Below, one piece after another: positions 57,701 to 64,000 of a DNA stretch of 64,000 bases. The stretch is from assembly GCF_001613425.1 (NCBI RefSeq), contig NZ_BDCI01000002.1, positions 372,001-436,000 of the forward strand, given 5' to 3'. The notes beneath the pieces are model-generated. The model did not search any database, had not been told where the DNA came from, and worked only from the letters and a program-made list of their open reading frames with translations. The stretch comes from Nocardia vulneris. GTDB taxonomy: Bacteria > Actinomycetota > Actinomycetes > Mycobacteriales > Mycobacteriaceae. The translations under genes and the position numbers were made by a program. Within the stretch, counting starts at the first letter, position 1. Each line of letters begins with the position of its first letter.

Positions 57701-58415
57701 CGACCCCGCCACCGCCGACACCGTGGCCGACGCACACACCGATCTATGGGGCCGGACGACTTGGCGCGGGCAAACCGGCTCACCGTTACGGTTCCCCGGC
57801 CAGATCCACGACCCCGAAACCGGCCTGCACTACAACATGTTCAGGTACTACAACCCGGACACCGGCCAGTACCTGACACCCGATCCGCTCGGGCTGGACC
57901 CCGCACCGAACCCGTACGCCTACACCAGCAATCCGCTCCGGTTCATCGACCCACTCGGTTTGACGCCGACCGCGTGTGAACGCTTCGCCAACTTCTACCG
58001 GCAGGTCACGCCGAAGGAGCTGCAACGGGCACCGGCCCCCTACCCCGGTGGCCGAACCGGGCATGCGCTGCAGAAACACGGTGTCACCCCTGAGGTTCAA
58101 GCATCGATCCTCAACAACCCGCAACGGATCTTCAGCGGGGATTACCACGGCAAGCACCATGTCACCAAGGAGCCCTACATCCGCCCCGTCGACGTCTACT
58201 ACAGCAAAGGCTCGATTGTCGTCACCGAGGCAGGCAACAAGAACTCCGTCATCACGGCCTATGGTTTGATCGACAAGAACGAGAAGAAGCCGAAAGCGCT
58301 CAAACCGGAAAAATGGGCCGAGAGCGAGCATTACGTCGAAATCACCCGTAACAACGGCGCTCATGAAGTGGTGTATCCCACGCGGGAGAGCTGGGAAGGG
58401 AACAGCTGGCAGTGA
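51708..58415 (+). CDS. Type VII-secreted Rhs/YD-repeat polymorphic toxin
   Basis: 2235 residues. Start is TTG at 51708, with GAGGGG eight bases upstream and 2 bp after the preceding stop; the frame is open back to 50841 but that part overlaps other genes. Residues 1-390: a T7SS signal-type helical domain with WVGEGADAF near 122, then a membrane-like or glycine-rich segment near 330-365. Residues about 390-1015: a low-complexity Pro/Asp/His, then Arg/Asp linker. About 1035 on: DUF6531-type CSTDPVDISTGEFLL, then more than fifteen YD repeats (GRLTxxxxxDG pattern), the Rhs core near 2012-2063 (GLHYNMFRYYNPDTGQY) and the DPLGL cleavage-type motif near 2080. The last 150 residues are the toxin tip, with HALQKHGVT, VDVYY and SVITAYG, resembling BECR-fold RNases. 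It is probably delivered to competitors by contact; the activity is inferred. Confidence 0.9.
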   Translation: MGFWDVVNDIGEAIEDGVEAVVEGVGQVADDALDLLSDGAKAIGLDGIAEGLDDLGDNIASGTGGDVEEEELGETEDPKELIRGEPTEISATAQTLQKMATAIDSTGQALKQIDAAEWVGEGADAFNAVYDKQPKLWFDCADAFTSAAKAMEAWHNEVKTGQGKAADAIDKWKAADAEERRQKNWWNSLTGEQQAQTTLVDTWTSMRNEAREILRGARTQRDNGASIAVGAFNAATDKAPKEPPFTDRWIANISDMGGVLEHGALNFTSGLLTSFTGLVQFVRQVNPTDIYNMTHPAEYATGLSDLATGLVVAVADPGATVSAILSDARKNPFEFMGALTGDALLTAATGGGGSAKVAVSALRKMKDAGRLARVADDVGDVGRHLPNSTHTPSGTPSHMSMQTSQHPAPTRVDNGHTPTDTNPVQANSRPEAPAPKHENVGGTNHSTTEQPHRPESPASGPAHHAPDPTPTRHADPDPAPSSHTDPSPAPHTEPSPIPNQHADPGPDRSPVAHRDPDPAPSPHTNADPTPPTRPDADPPPHRTDPRPEALRPTTHADNPPTVHADPERAPHSRTDVDSPSPHANSDAPQVNPEARSPHADATPNTHANPDTTRTPHNDTAPGAREHADTTRAPGANSDATSDMRATPDSQRSPQANSQAAPHVRTDPGHNSTADPVHAPPVRSDTGAAPTHQTDPASVRPHTPDPQPGPIRQPDPAPVWQTSPWSHPDAPAPYTRPDPAPGIRAQPDPTRAYSDLTPASRPEPGTRTPSDRTPAARAQPDPATRPYADPKPVARPHRDPTPTSRTEPHPSPTTRPTPDHAPQRAHAEPTTRTHPDTPTRHTDSHGTNRPTPHQDPHRTPDSTDRHDRPHGPEDAPRDRRPDLNHPRDRHPDREPTRDREHDLDDKPRDRHPKDRPRTHDDTPRDRDFDHDRRHRPDNSPHDRDRTDNRDRPHDSETTPRDRHPDRDHGNDRPRDHDDTPRDRHTDRTDTHDRPHDPDADHPARGRAEADRNAHEHARETGPEADRTPAQKTCSTDPVDISTGEFLLPDTDLDLPGVLPLTLQRAHHSNFGFGRWFGPSWSSTLDARIVVEDAGVTFIGENAMMLAYPHAEVGVPVHPLTEGQQWSLTRTEAGGYRVWDQRAEVLWHFAPELGLDGIEARFGNYAISAITDRHRNRIRFHYDADGVPVEVTHSGGYRVRIDSDGARITGLSLLCDDPELGESAARVLEFAYAGTDLAAITDADGATTRYTYDVEHRMTSWTDSNGNQMVNTYDESGRVVFQRGTAGILNCDYDYLELPDGTGRLTMVTDSFGASTSHGFDRELQLRDLVDPLGGRTHIDYNADRRPLTVTGPDGATTRYHYNGAGDCAKVVRPDGHSTEVEYLWRNRPLTITSPDGSVTHREWSEHGNLSAVVDAMGSRTEFTYHPNGALASVVEANGARTTFQVDQAGLLTQVTEPHGAVTHIRRDAAGRTTHIIDPLGEVTRFDWSAAGKLLRRTDPDGRSESWTYDGEGNIRSRTDRTGAVTRLGYGDFDLLRSRTDPDGSTTRYTWDTERRLVAVHNPIGQTWTYEYDSAGRLVAETAYSGATTRYAYDRAGRVSAITPATGATRHQHHDVLGRLTEISAGDEWIRYTHDPAGRVLTAVNGVGADLTHRLEFAYTAIGAVVSEKLDANPPMLFEQDRRGHRTRRTTPSGAVATWHHDVTGRLDHLNADDHDITFDYDPLGRLTTWRVGEVAVTRGLTALGRVTHQEVTAFPPRSLALEAGPSARPDPTRLRRDEFAYRPDGYLISHTIDRPQTNPLRRDYQLDPAGRVTTVSTDGAPTERYTYDALDNVTSATVSAPTGGKPDFPPDNGRREYRGALLVRDGRTRYHYDAAGRLIRKTTVRLSRKPDVWHYRYNAFDQLTDAWTPDRQWWHYTYDALGRRTTKQHRATDGTVLERVDYLWDGTQLIEQSSGTATVRWQYQPGSHTPLTQSTDQGTVDREFYAIVADLVGAPAELVDPATADTVADAHTDLWGRTTWRGQTGSPLRFPGQIHDPETGLHYNMFRYYNPDTGQYLTPDPLGLDPAPNPYAYTSNPLRFIDPLGLTPTACERFANFYRQVTPKELQRAPAPYPGGRTGHALQKHGVTPEVQASILNNPQRIFSGDYHGKHHVTKEPYIRPVDVYYSKGSIVVTEAGNKNSVITAYGLIDKNEKKPKALKPEKWAESEHYVEITRNNGAHEVVYPTRESWEGNSWQ
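52870..54760 (+). repeat. Low-complexity coding repeat inside the Rhs toxin
   Basis: About 1.9 kb of C-rich, purine-poor DNA encoding degenerate short repeats. The first two thirds repeat (H/N)(A/T)DP-x-P units; after about 54290 the pattern switches to R/D/H units such as DRHPDR. Long frames open on the opposite strand here are by-products of this composition. Confidence 0.8.
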
Positions 58416-58825
58416 CGGTCGAAAACGACCCTCAGGACAACCCGCCATCCGGCCGATGGCAGGCGACGATCGATACCTTCGTCGCCGGTTTCGGCGCGCA
58501 TCTCGGCGAAGAGGTGACCGTGGTCAAGTCGAACCAGTTCGACGAAGGGTTCTCCTGTCTCCTACGAGGTCCGGCTCCGTCCGGGCCGCTCCAGGTGGCC
58601 TGGGAGGGGGTGCTCGGGATGGCCTACGAGGACGGAAAGCCCGACATCAGCGTGTCCCTGTTCCTGTACAGCCGGGGCCGCCGCGTGCGACTCGACGACC
58701 AGTCCGGCAGCTATCTCGAAATCGTCTACGAGGGCCCGCTCGACGGCTCGGGCTCCTGGCGTGATCTGGGCTGGTTCGAGGACGGCTTCGGCGAGTTCGA
58801 GGCCTACGACCAATACGGCGACTGA
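58412..58825 (+). CDS. Immunity protein to the Rhs toxin tip
   Basis: 137 residues, acidic, with no signal peptide, so it would act in the cytosol as expected for an antidote to a nuclease-type tip. The GTG start overlaps the toxin stop by 4 bp (GTGA), the usual coupling for toxin-immunity pairs. Visible strands include DISVSLFLYSRGRRVRL and YLEIVYEGPLDG, then DLGWFEDGFGEFEAYD. I do not recognise a named immunity family. Function rests on position. Confidence 0.75.
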   Translation: MTVENDPQDNPPSGRWQATIDTFVAGFGAHLGEEVTVVKSNQFDEGFSCLLRGPAPSGPLQVAWEGVLGMAYEDGKPDISVSLFLYSRGRRVRLDDQSGSYLEIVYEGPLDGSGSWRDLGWFEDGFGEFEAYDQYGD

Positions 58826-58834
58826 CGGCCGGTT

Positions 58835-60346
58835 CTACGAAAACCTGCGCACTACGTCCAACTCATCCAGCCGCGGCGTGGGCACAACGGGATTCGTCTC
58901 GCCATCGAAGACCTGCACGGCGGCGAGCCGGTTCGGCGTGACGGCAGCCCAACCCGGATCGCCATGCGTGGCAAAGGATATCCAGGCTTGCTGCATCTCT
59001 TCGGCGAGCGCGGTCGGCGGGTGGTCGCCGAGCAGGCCCATCGCGCGGTGCACATCGTAGGTTTCGAACAGGAACGGCAACTCGCCGCTATGGATGGCAG
59101 CATCCACTGTCGTTGTGCGCCAGGCGAACTCGTTCAGGTACACGAGACCACCAGCGGTGGCGTAATTTTCGGCGAGTTCGTGGTACGGAGCGCGCACCAG
59201 CCATTCGGCGGCCACGGCGTAGAACAATTCCTGCGTTCCGGCATCGGGGCGGTTGCGGCGGAAGATCTCGACCACGGCGGGGTCCGCGCCGATCCGCTCC
59301 AGGCACCGTGCCAGCTCCGCGTCCTGATCAATCGCGGCGGGCTGCGGTGCGATCAGTTGCGCCATGGGTTGAACCTCGTCGGTCGACTGGCCCAGCAGCA
59401 GCGACACTCCGGCCGCTGCCCGGCCTGCGGCCGCCTCCGCCGGCCGCAGCGGGAGGATCTCCGCGTCGAGAACGGGCACGAACGGAAAGGCCCCGAAGCC
59501 GGCCCGCACGTTCGACGCGCCCCAGCACCGCGGGTCGGGGTCCTGCATGGATTCCAGCGTCATCGCCAGTTGCCGCCCGATGATGTCTTTACGTGCCACC
59601 GCGGCCAGCGCGGTGCGCGACGGCTCGGTCCCGAGGCGCGTCGCCCAGTTGCGTGCGGACAGATGCGCCTCGTCAGGCTCGGCGACCACGACCGGGCCGG
59701 GGCTCTGCGGGATCGCTCGATGGAACAACCCGGTGGCCGCGGGTGAAGCGAACAGCAACGCACAGCTCAACCCGCCCGCGGAGCTCCCGAAGATCGTCAC
59801 GTTGCCGGGATCACCGCCGAACGCACGAATGTTTTCCTGCACCCAGGTCAGTGCGGCGATCTGGTCGCGCAGACCGCGATTGCTCGGTGCCCCTGCGATC
59901 TCGGCGAACCCGGGCGCCCCGAGCCGATAGTTGATCGCCACCACGACCGCGCCGCGGCGCGCCAACGGCGACGTGTCGGCGAACCGCGCCTCGGAATTAC
60001 CACCCGCCTGCCACGCCGACGGGTGGATCCACACCATGACCGGCAACCCCGCGCCGCCCACATCCGGCGTCGTCACGGTCAGATTCAGGCATTCGTTGTC
60101 TTCCCTCATCGAGGCGTCGAGCAGTTCCGTGCTGCCGATCGAGACGCCTTGCGGGACCCACGGTCCCGGCTCCGTGCAATCTCGGATTCCGTCCCAGGAC
60201 GGCGCGGGCTGCGGCGCGTCGAACAGCAGTTCACCCGCCGGAGCGGCGGCATAGGGGATGCCCTCGAAGACCGCCACCGCACCGCGCATGTGTCCCCGAA
60301 CCCGGCCTGACGTCGTGGACACGACGGGATTCCCGTTTGCACCCAT
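58835..60346 (-). CDS. Type B carboxylesterase
   Basis: 503 residues of the alpha/beta-hydrolase carboxylesterase family. The N-terminus has VRGHMRGAVAVFEGIPYAAAP; EDNECLNLTV and PVMVWIHPSAWQAGGN mark the oxyanion region; the nucleophile is in FGSSAGGLS near 190 (more often GESAG). GQSTDEVQPM and a late histidine complete the triad region. No signal peptide is seen. ATG at 60346 follows GAGGTG with a four-base spacer. It converges on the immunity gene with a 9-bp gap and is unlikely to belong to the toxin cassette. Confidence 0.88.
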   Translation of the reverse strand: MGANGNPVVSTTSGRVRGHMRGAVAVFEGIPYAAAPAGELLFDAPQPAPSWDGIRDCTEPGPWVPQGVSIGSTELLDASMREDNECLNLTVTTPDVGGAGLPVMVWIHPSAWQAGGNSEARFADTSPLARRGAVVVAINYRLGAPGFAEIAGAPSNRGLRDQIAALTWVQENIRAFGGDPGNVTIFGSSAGGLSCALLFASPAATGLFHRAIPQSPGPVVVAEPDEAHLSARNWATRLGTEPSRTALAAVARKDIIGRQLAMTLESMQDPDPRCWGASNVRAGFGAFPFVPVLDAEILPLRPAEAAAGRAAAGVSLLLGQSTDEVQPMAQLIAPQPAAIDQDAELARCLERIGADPAVVEIFRRNRPDAGTQELFYAVAAEWLVRAPYHELAENYATAGGLVYLNEFAWRTTTVDAAIHSGELPFLFETYDVHRAMGLLGDHPPTALAEEMQQAWISFATHGDPGWAAVTPNRLAAVQVFDGETNPVVPTPRLDELDVVRRFS

Positions 60347-60516
60347 ACTGCACCTCTTTCGGTTCGCGAACCGGCCGCCGCAGCGGCGCCGGCAATACGG
60401 ACCCACGCTATGCGTCAGCTAGGACAACTAATGCCCTAGCCTTGATAAGCGGGAGTGTTGCCGGCACCACAGCAGCACCCGCCGGATCGACCGTGGTTCA
60501 GAGTCCCGAAGCCGCG

Positions 60517-61800
60517 CTACTTCCGCAGTGCATCCAGGGCCCGCTGAGCCTGGTTTCGGGCGATCGCACCGACCTCGTCGAGGTGCACCGGCGGTTCGCC
60601 GTGCTGGCGCAGGATAGGGATGCGCACGCGCACCGACACGTTGCTGTCCTGCACGCCGACGACGTAGTCCATGCCGGTGGTGCTGCTCGAATCCGCTACC
60701 GCCGTGTGCCAATAACCTTGCGCGCCGATGCCGGGCACGTCACCCGAATCCAGACCGGATCCAGTTGTGCCGGTGTCCTTGCGTTTCCACTCGTCGTAGG
60801 CGGGCGCCGCTCCGGCCGTGGTGAACTCGACGCGCAGGTCGATGGCCGCTTGATTCCAGTGCACGCCATCGCCGGCGGGACTCTTGTAGCTGACCTGACA
60901 GGTCAGACTGCCGGGTCCGTAGGCGCTCGGCTGGGTTTCGTGATGGGCGGGCGGCTGGTCCGGCGTGGACGACCACTGGTGCAGCACAGTGGAATCGACG
61001 AGGTCGCACGCATTGGCGGCCTTGCTCATCGCATAGTTGCCCGGCGCGGGTTCCGGCGGTGGCGTGGTCGTCGCTGCGGCGGACGACGTCGCGGATGTAG
61101 CGGTAATGCGCAGGCCGTCCAGCACCTTGCGGGCTTGGGTGCGTGCAACCGAATCGAGTTCGTCCCGGCCGATCACGGGAGCCGCCTGCTCGCGGGAGAG
61201 GTCGATGTCGATTTTCACCGCGACTCCCCCATCCCACACGCACACAACATATTTCGCGTCGACGATGCCGCCGAAGTTGTCGGCTTCGAACTGCCAGTAC
61301 CCCTGGGTCCCGATCCCGGTGAACTCCCCGGAGGTCACCTCGGAGCCCGCGTCGGCCAGGTCTGCGGTGCTGCGCTTGCAGTGCTCGTAGGTCCGTGCGC
61401 CCGATCCCGCTTCGACATCGGCTCGAACCCGGAGGGCGGCAGTGTTCATCGGAAACTTGTCGCCGGGCGCGTTGCCGTAGAAGAGATTGCAGCTGAGCGT
61501 GCCGACGTCGCCCGAATTCCGGGTTTCCGTGTGATCGGGCTCGCGCAGTGGTGCCGCCGCCCATTTCGTCAGCACGGCGCGGTCGACGAGATCGCAAGCG
61601 TTCGTCGTCGCCGCCGCCGAGTATGTCGCGGGTACCGGAAGCGGAGTGCCCGATACGCCGCCGCCGTCCCGGCTCGCGACGAAGCCGATCACCATCCCGA
61701 TCACCAGCAGCAAACCGACCCCGACCGCTCCGGCGACGATCAGCAGCGGTGTGCCGTCCGCCCCTGACCGACCACCGGCTCCGTGCGGAGAACCCGTCAT
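60517..61800 (-). CDS. Membrane-anchored protein with tandem DUF3558-like domains
   Basis: 427 residues. A Gly-rich cytoplasmic tail (1-17) is followed by one membrane helix (about 18-43) and two extracytoplasmic copies of about 180 residues each. Copy 1 begins NACDLVDRAVLTKW near 68, copy 2 NACDLVDSTVLHQW near 265. Both keep a second cysteine (LSCNLFY, LTCQVSY), a GIG-x-QGYW motif and a C-terminal helix ARTQARKVLDGLR / ARNQAQRALDALR. A Thr/Ala/Pro linker joins them. The fold resembles DUF3558 and the PknH-sensor-like proteins of mycobacteria and nocardiae. Function unknown; cell-surface ligand binding is plausible. Confidence 0.75.
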   Translation of the reverse strand: MTGSPHGAGGRSGADGTPLLIVAGAVGVGLLLVIGMVIGFVASRDGGGVSGTPLPVPATYSAAATTNACDLVDRAVLTKWAAAPLREPDHTETRNSGDVGTLSCNLFYGNAPGDKFPMNTAALRVRADVEAGSGARTYEHCKRSTADLADAGSEVTSGEFTGIGTQGYWQFEADNFGGIVDAKYVVCVWDGGVAVKIDIDLSREQAAPVIGRDELDSVARTQARKVLDGLRITATSATSSAAATTTPPPEPAPGNYAMSKAANACDLVDSTVLHQWSSTPDQPPAHHETQPSAYGPGSLTCQVSYKSPAGDGVHWNQAAIDLRVEFTTAGAAPAYDEWKRKDTGTTGSGLDSGDVPGIGAQGYWHTAVADSSSTTGMDYVVGVQDSNVSVRVRIPILRQHGEPPVHLDEVGAIARNQAQRALDALRK

Positions 61801-61903
61801 ACTTCTACCCCTCCGTCACGGACGGGCCGCCCCGCCCGACCATCGACTCGCGCTCCGAGCCTAATCGCGTGGGCTGGCCGAGGAAGAAAGCCCCCATCAG
61901 CAA

Positions 61904-61917
61904 CTAGAACGTGTTCT
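61904..61917. promoter_or_regulatory. KstR-type operator
   Basis: TAGAACGTGTTCTA has perfect arms TAGAAC/GTTCTA around GT and fits the known KstR consensus (T-N2-AAC-N2-GTT-N2-A) of sterol-catabolism genes in mycolate actinobacteria. It ends 10 bp before the ATG of the serine hydrolase gene. Confidence 0.75.
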
Positions 61918-61927
61918 AATTCTGGTC

Positions 61928-63079
61928 ATGAACCGGCTGGTGCACGGGCACGTCGATCCCGCCTTCCAGGCAGTGCGCGAGGTCTTCGAGGCGAGTTTCG
62001 AGGACGGACAGAACACGGGAGCCGCCGTGGCGGTGTTCGTCGATGGCCGTGCCGTCGTCGATCTCTGGGGTGGCGTAGCGGACACGCGCACGAACCGGGC
62101 CTGGGAGCACGACACCCCCGCCGTCACCTTCTCGTGCACGAAAGCGGTCACCGCGACGGCCGCACTCGCGCTGGCCCACACGGCGGGTATCGGCTGGGAC
62201 GAACCCGTGACGACATGGTGGCCGGAGTACGGCACCGCGGGGAAAGCGGCGACGACCCTGGCGGACCTGCTCGCACATCGCGCCGGGCTCCCGGCCTTCG
62301 ACCGCGTCGTCACCGCCGCCGACGCCGCCGACCCGGCCGCCATGGCCGCGCTCCTCGCCGATCAGCCCCCACTGTGGCGGCCGGGTGCCGAACACGGCTA
62401 TCACGCACTCACTTTCGGGTGGCTCGTCGGAGAGTTCGTCCGCCGCCGCACCGGTGCCACCGTCGGCGAATACGTCCGCCGTCACTTCGGCGACGAACTG
62501 TGGATCGGCGCACCGCCCGAGGTAGCCGCACGCGCGGCACGGGTCGCGTTCCCGCCTGCCGCCGAACAGCTCTGGTCCGATCCTGGCCCGATCGATACCG
62601 CGACGGTCGCGAAAATGGCACAGGCCTTTCGCGATCCCGATGCGCTTGCGCTGCGCGCCTCCACCAATCCCGCTGGGTCCTTCAACAATCCGGAGGTGCT
62701 GGCCGGCGGGTGGCCCGCCGGCGGACTGGTCACCACGGCGCGCGCCTTGGCCGGGTTCTATCGCGATCTCGTCGACGGAACGCTGCTTCCGCCGGAATTG
62801 CTCGCCGAAGCGACTCGCGAACAAGTACGCGGCCCGGACGCAGTCCTGTTGCTGGAAAGCGCTTTCGGCCTGGGCTACATGCTGCCCTGCGAAAACTTCA
62901 TCCTGCCCGAACCGGCCCGCGCGCGGGCCTTCGGACATCCCGGCGCGGGCGGCGCGATCGGGCTGGGCGACCACACCCACCGGGTGGCCATCGCCTTCGT
63001 GCCGAACCTACGGCGCGACTGGCTGTCCGGCGACCGCCGCGCTTACAACCTGGTCGCCGCCACATACGCTGCGCTGTAA
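61928..63079 (+). CDS. Beta-lactamase-fold serine hydrolase (LipE/EstB-like)
   Basis: 383 residues of the class C beta-lactamase/esterase family. The Ser-x-x-Lys motif is Ser69-Cys-Thr-Lys72 in FSCTKAVTA. GYHALTFGWLVGEF has the family tyrosine, and FGHPGAGGAIG near 335 corresponds to the KTG/HxG box. No signal peptide. There is no spaced Shine-Dalgarno; the KstR box nearly abuts the start, so a short or leaderless message under KstR repression is likely. Related lipases in mycobacteria belong to the cholesterol regulon, which suggests a sterol-ester or sterol-side-chain role (inference). Confidence 0.88.
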   Translation: MNRLVHGHVDPAFQAVREVFEASFEDGQNTGAAVAVFVDGRAVVDLWGGVADTRTNRAWEHDTPAVTFSCTKAVTATAALALAHTAGIGWDEPVTTWWPEYGTAGKAATTLADLLAHRAGLPAFDRVVTAADAADPAAMAALLADQPPLWRPGAEHGYHALTFGWLVGEFVRRRTGATVGEYVRRHFGDELWIGAPPEVAARAARVAFPPAAEQLWSDPGPIDTATVAKMAQAFRDPDALALRASTNPAGSFNNPEVLAGGWPAGGLVTTARALAGFYRDLVDGTLLPPELLAEATREQVRGPDAVLLLESAFGLGYMLPCENFILPEPARARAFGHPGAGGAIGLGDHTHRVAIAFVPNLRRDWLSGDRRAYNLVAATYAAL

Positions 63080-63221
63080 GCGGCTTGCGACACCACCCGC
63101 GCAAACCACACCTGACTGTGAGGGACCGTATTTTCTGGGGATCGTGGGACGGCCTGGGACGGGATAAGCTCGCTGGGGCAAGCGTCTTCGAATTCCTCTC
63201 CTACACAACAGGAGTCATGCG

Positions 63222-63680
63222 ATGTTCGACCATGCCCGAAGCATTGGAAGGCGTATCGGTAAGCACCGGATCGCCGGACTGACACTCGCCGCCACAGCGG
63301 GATTCGGCGTCGCGCTGGCACCGACCGCCGTAGCCGTGGCGCCGCCGCCGAGTCTCACGGTGGACAGCGTTGCGCACTTGAACACCGACCGCAGCGTTGA
63401 CGTCACGGGCACCTACACGTGCAGTGGTGGCCCGAGCAGCATCATCAGGGGCGATTCGGGGCTGTACCAGGATGACGCGGGTGTCTCGTCACCGTCGGTC
63501 ACGGTGCCCGGCAACTGCGACGGCGCCGCACATCCCTACACCATTCATTTCCCGCCCGGCAGCTACTTCGAATTCCAGCCCGGCCCCGCCACTTTCACCA
63601 GTGTCTGGCTGTTCTACGACGCCAACGGCGATCCCACCGAGGCCGAACTCGTCAACGCCCCGATCACATTGCAGAACTGA
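63222..63680 (+). CDS. Small secreted beta-sandwich protein (DUF6299-like)
   Basis: 152 residues. A signal peptide (basic MFDHARSIGRRIGKHR, hydrophobic core, cleavage after about TAVA near 38) is followed by a mature domain beginning SLTVDSVAHL, with the pattern V-x-V-T-G-T-Y-x-C then GNCDGAAHPY, two cysteines likely to pair. It resembles secreted Ig-like DUF6299 proteins of actinomycetes. AGGAG lies seven bases before the ATG. Confidence 0.72.
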   Translation: MFDHARSIGRRIGKHRIAGLTLAATAGFGVALAPTAVAVAPPPSLTVDSVAHLNTDRSVDVTGTYTCSGGPSSIIRGDSGLYQDDAGVSSPSVTVPGNCDGAAHPYTIHFPPGSYFEFQPGPATFTSVWLFYDANGDPTEAELVNAPITLQN

Positions 63681-63689
63681 GGGGTCCGC

Positions 63690-63998
63690 TCACTCCACCA
63701 GATCCAGGAATTCCCAGTGCGCTCCGGGTTGTGCACCGCTGAGCCACTTTCCGCAGTTCTGCAACACCACCGGGCCCGAAGTGATGTGCTGAGTACCGGT
63801 CTCGAGATCCCGCAGGAACCGATCGATCGTGCCGCGCCGGATCGCGGTCGTCGCGGCCCAGCGGTGCACGGTCTGGCCGACGTCGTGCGCCGTCCACGTC
63901 GCGTGGTTGAGCGCCAACCGGACCAACGTCTCCTGTTCGGTGCTGAGCGGTTCCCCGTCGGCCAGCGTCTCTTCGTGGTCCTGCCAGACCCGCATCAC
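63690..63998 (-). CDS. Hypothetical protein at window edge, possibly 5'-truncated
   Basis: 102 residues visible, ending DLVE before the stop. It is acidic and helical (STEQETLVRLALNHATWTAHDVG) with no membrane segment. GTG at 63998 or ATG at 63995 could be the start, but the frame stays open to the window edge and no ribosome binding site can be judged. No family recognised. Confidence 0.5.
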   Translation of the reverse strand: MMRVWQDHEETLADGEPLSTEQETLVRLALNHATWTAHDVGQTVHRWAATTAIRRGTIDRFLRDLETGTQHITSGPVVLQNCGKWLSGAQPGAHWEFLDLVE

Positions 63999-64000
63999 CC

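Overview
The window is GC-rich actinobacterial chromosome. High-GC codon use, modular type I polyketide synthases, a type VII (ESX) secretion-linked Rhs toxin, an MMPL transporter, DUF3558-like anchored proteins and a textbook KstR-type box (TAGAAC-N2-GTTCTA) together suggest a mycolate-containing actinomycete such as Nocardia; the genus is inference. No tRNA, rRNA, CRISPR array or insertion sequence was seen.

Bases 1-19700 hold the left part of a polyketide locus. On the minus strand, read from right to left, are a KS-AT-ACP module (12707-15844), an AfsA-type hotdog protein, a fully reducing KS-AT-DH-ER-KR-ACP module, an adenylation-ACP didomain protein, and a second KS-AT-DH... module that runs off base 1. 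A 992-bp AT-richer divergent region separates it from a histidine-ammonia-lyase-like MIO enzyme on the plus strand; a GT-B glycosyltransferase follows. The window shows neither a conventional loading module nor a release domain. The didomain and the ammonia lyase are candidates for making and loading an unusual starter acid.

Bases 19800-26500 carry a TetR / MFS efflux / FAD-monooxygenase cassette with a promoter-overlapping inverted repeat, then an MMPL transporter fused to three carboxypeptidase-regulatory-like beta-sandwich repeats.

Bases 26600-42300 form a polyamine catabolic region. AguA and AguB would convert agmatine to putrescine. A class III aminotransferase, gamma-aminobutyraldehyde dehydrogenase, GabT and a GabD-type dehydrogenase would then take putrescine through GABA to succinate. 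NCS1 and APC transporters and TetR, AsnC/Lrp and PucR regulators are interleaved. A 14-bp palindrome, ACTGAA-N2-TTCAGT, lies over putative -35 regions before tetR, aguB and the NCS1 gene. A separate perfect 14-bp motif precedes both the aminotransferase and the asnC-like gene.

Bases 42300-50500 are mixed metabolism: an AraC regulator, PobA, a secreted protein, an esterase, xylose isomerase, two small unknown genes and a long-chain-alcohol-oxidase-like GMC enzyme. Bases 50600-58830 are a four-gene polymorphic toxin cassette: SseB-like protein, WXG100-like protein, a 2235-residue T7SS-signal/Rhs toxin starting at TTG, and an overlapping immunity gene. The rest holds a type B carboxylesterase, a duplicated DUF3558-like anchored protein, a serine hydrolase behind the KstR box, a small secreted protein and a gene at the right edge.
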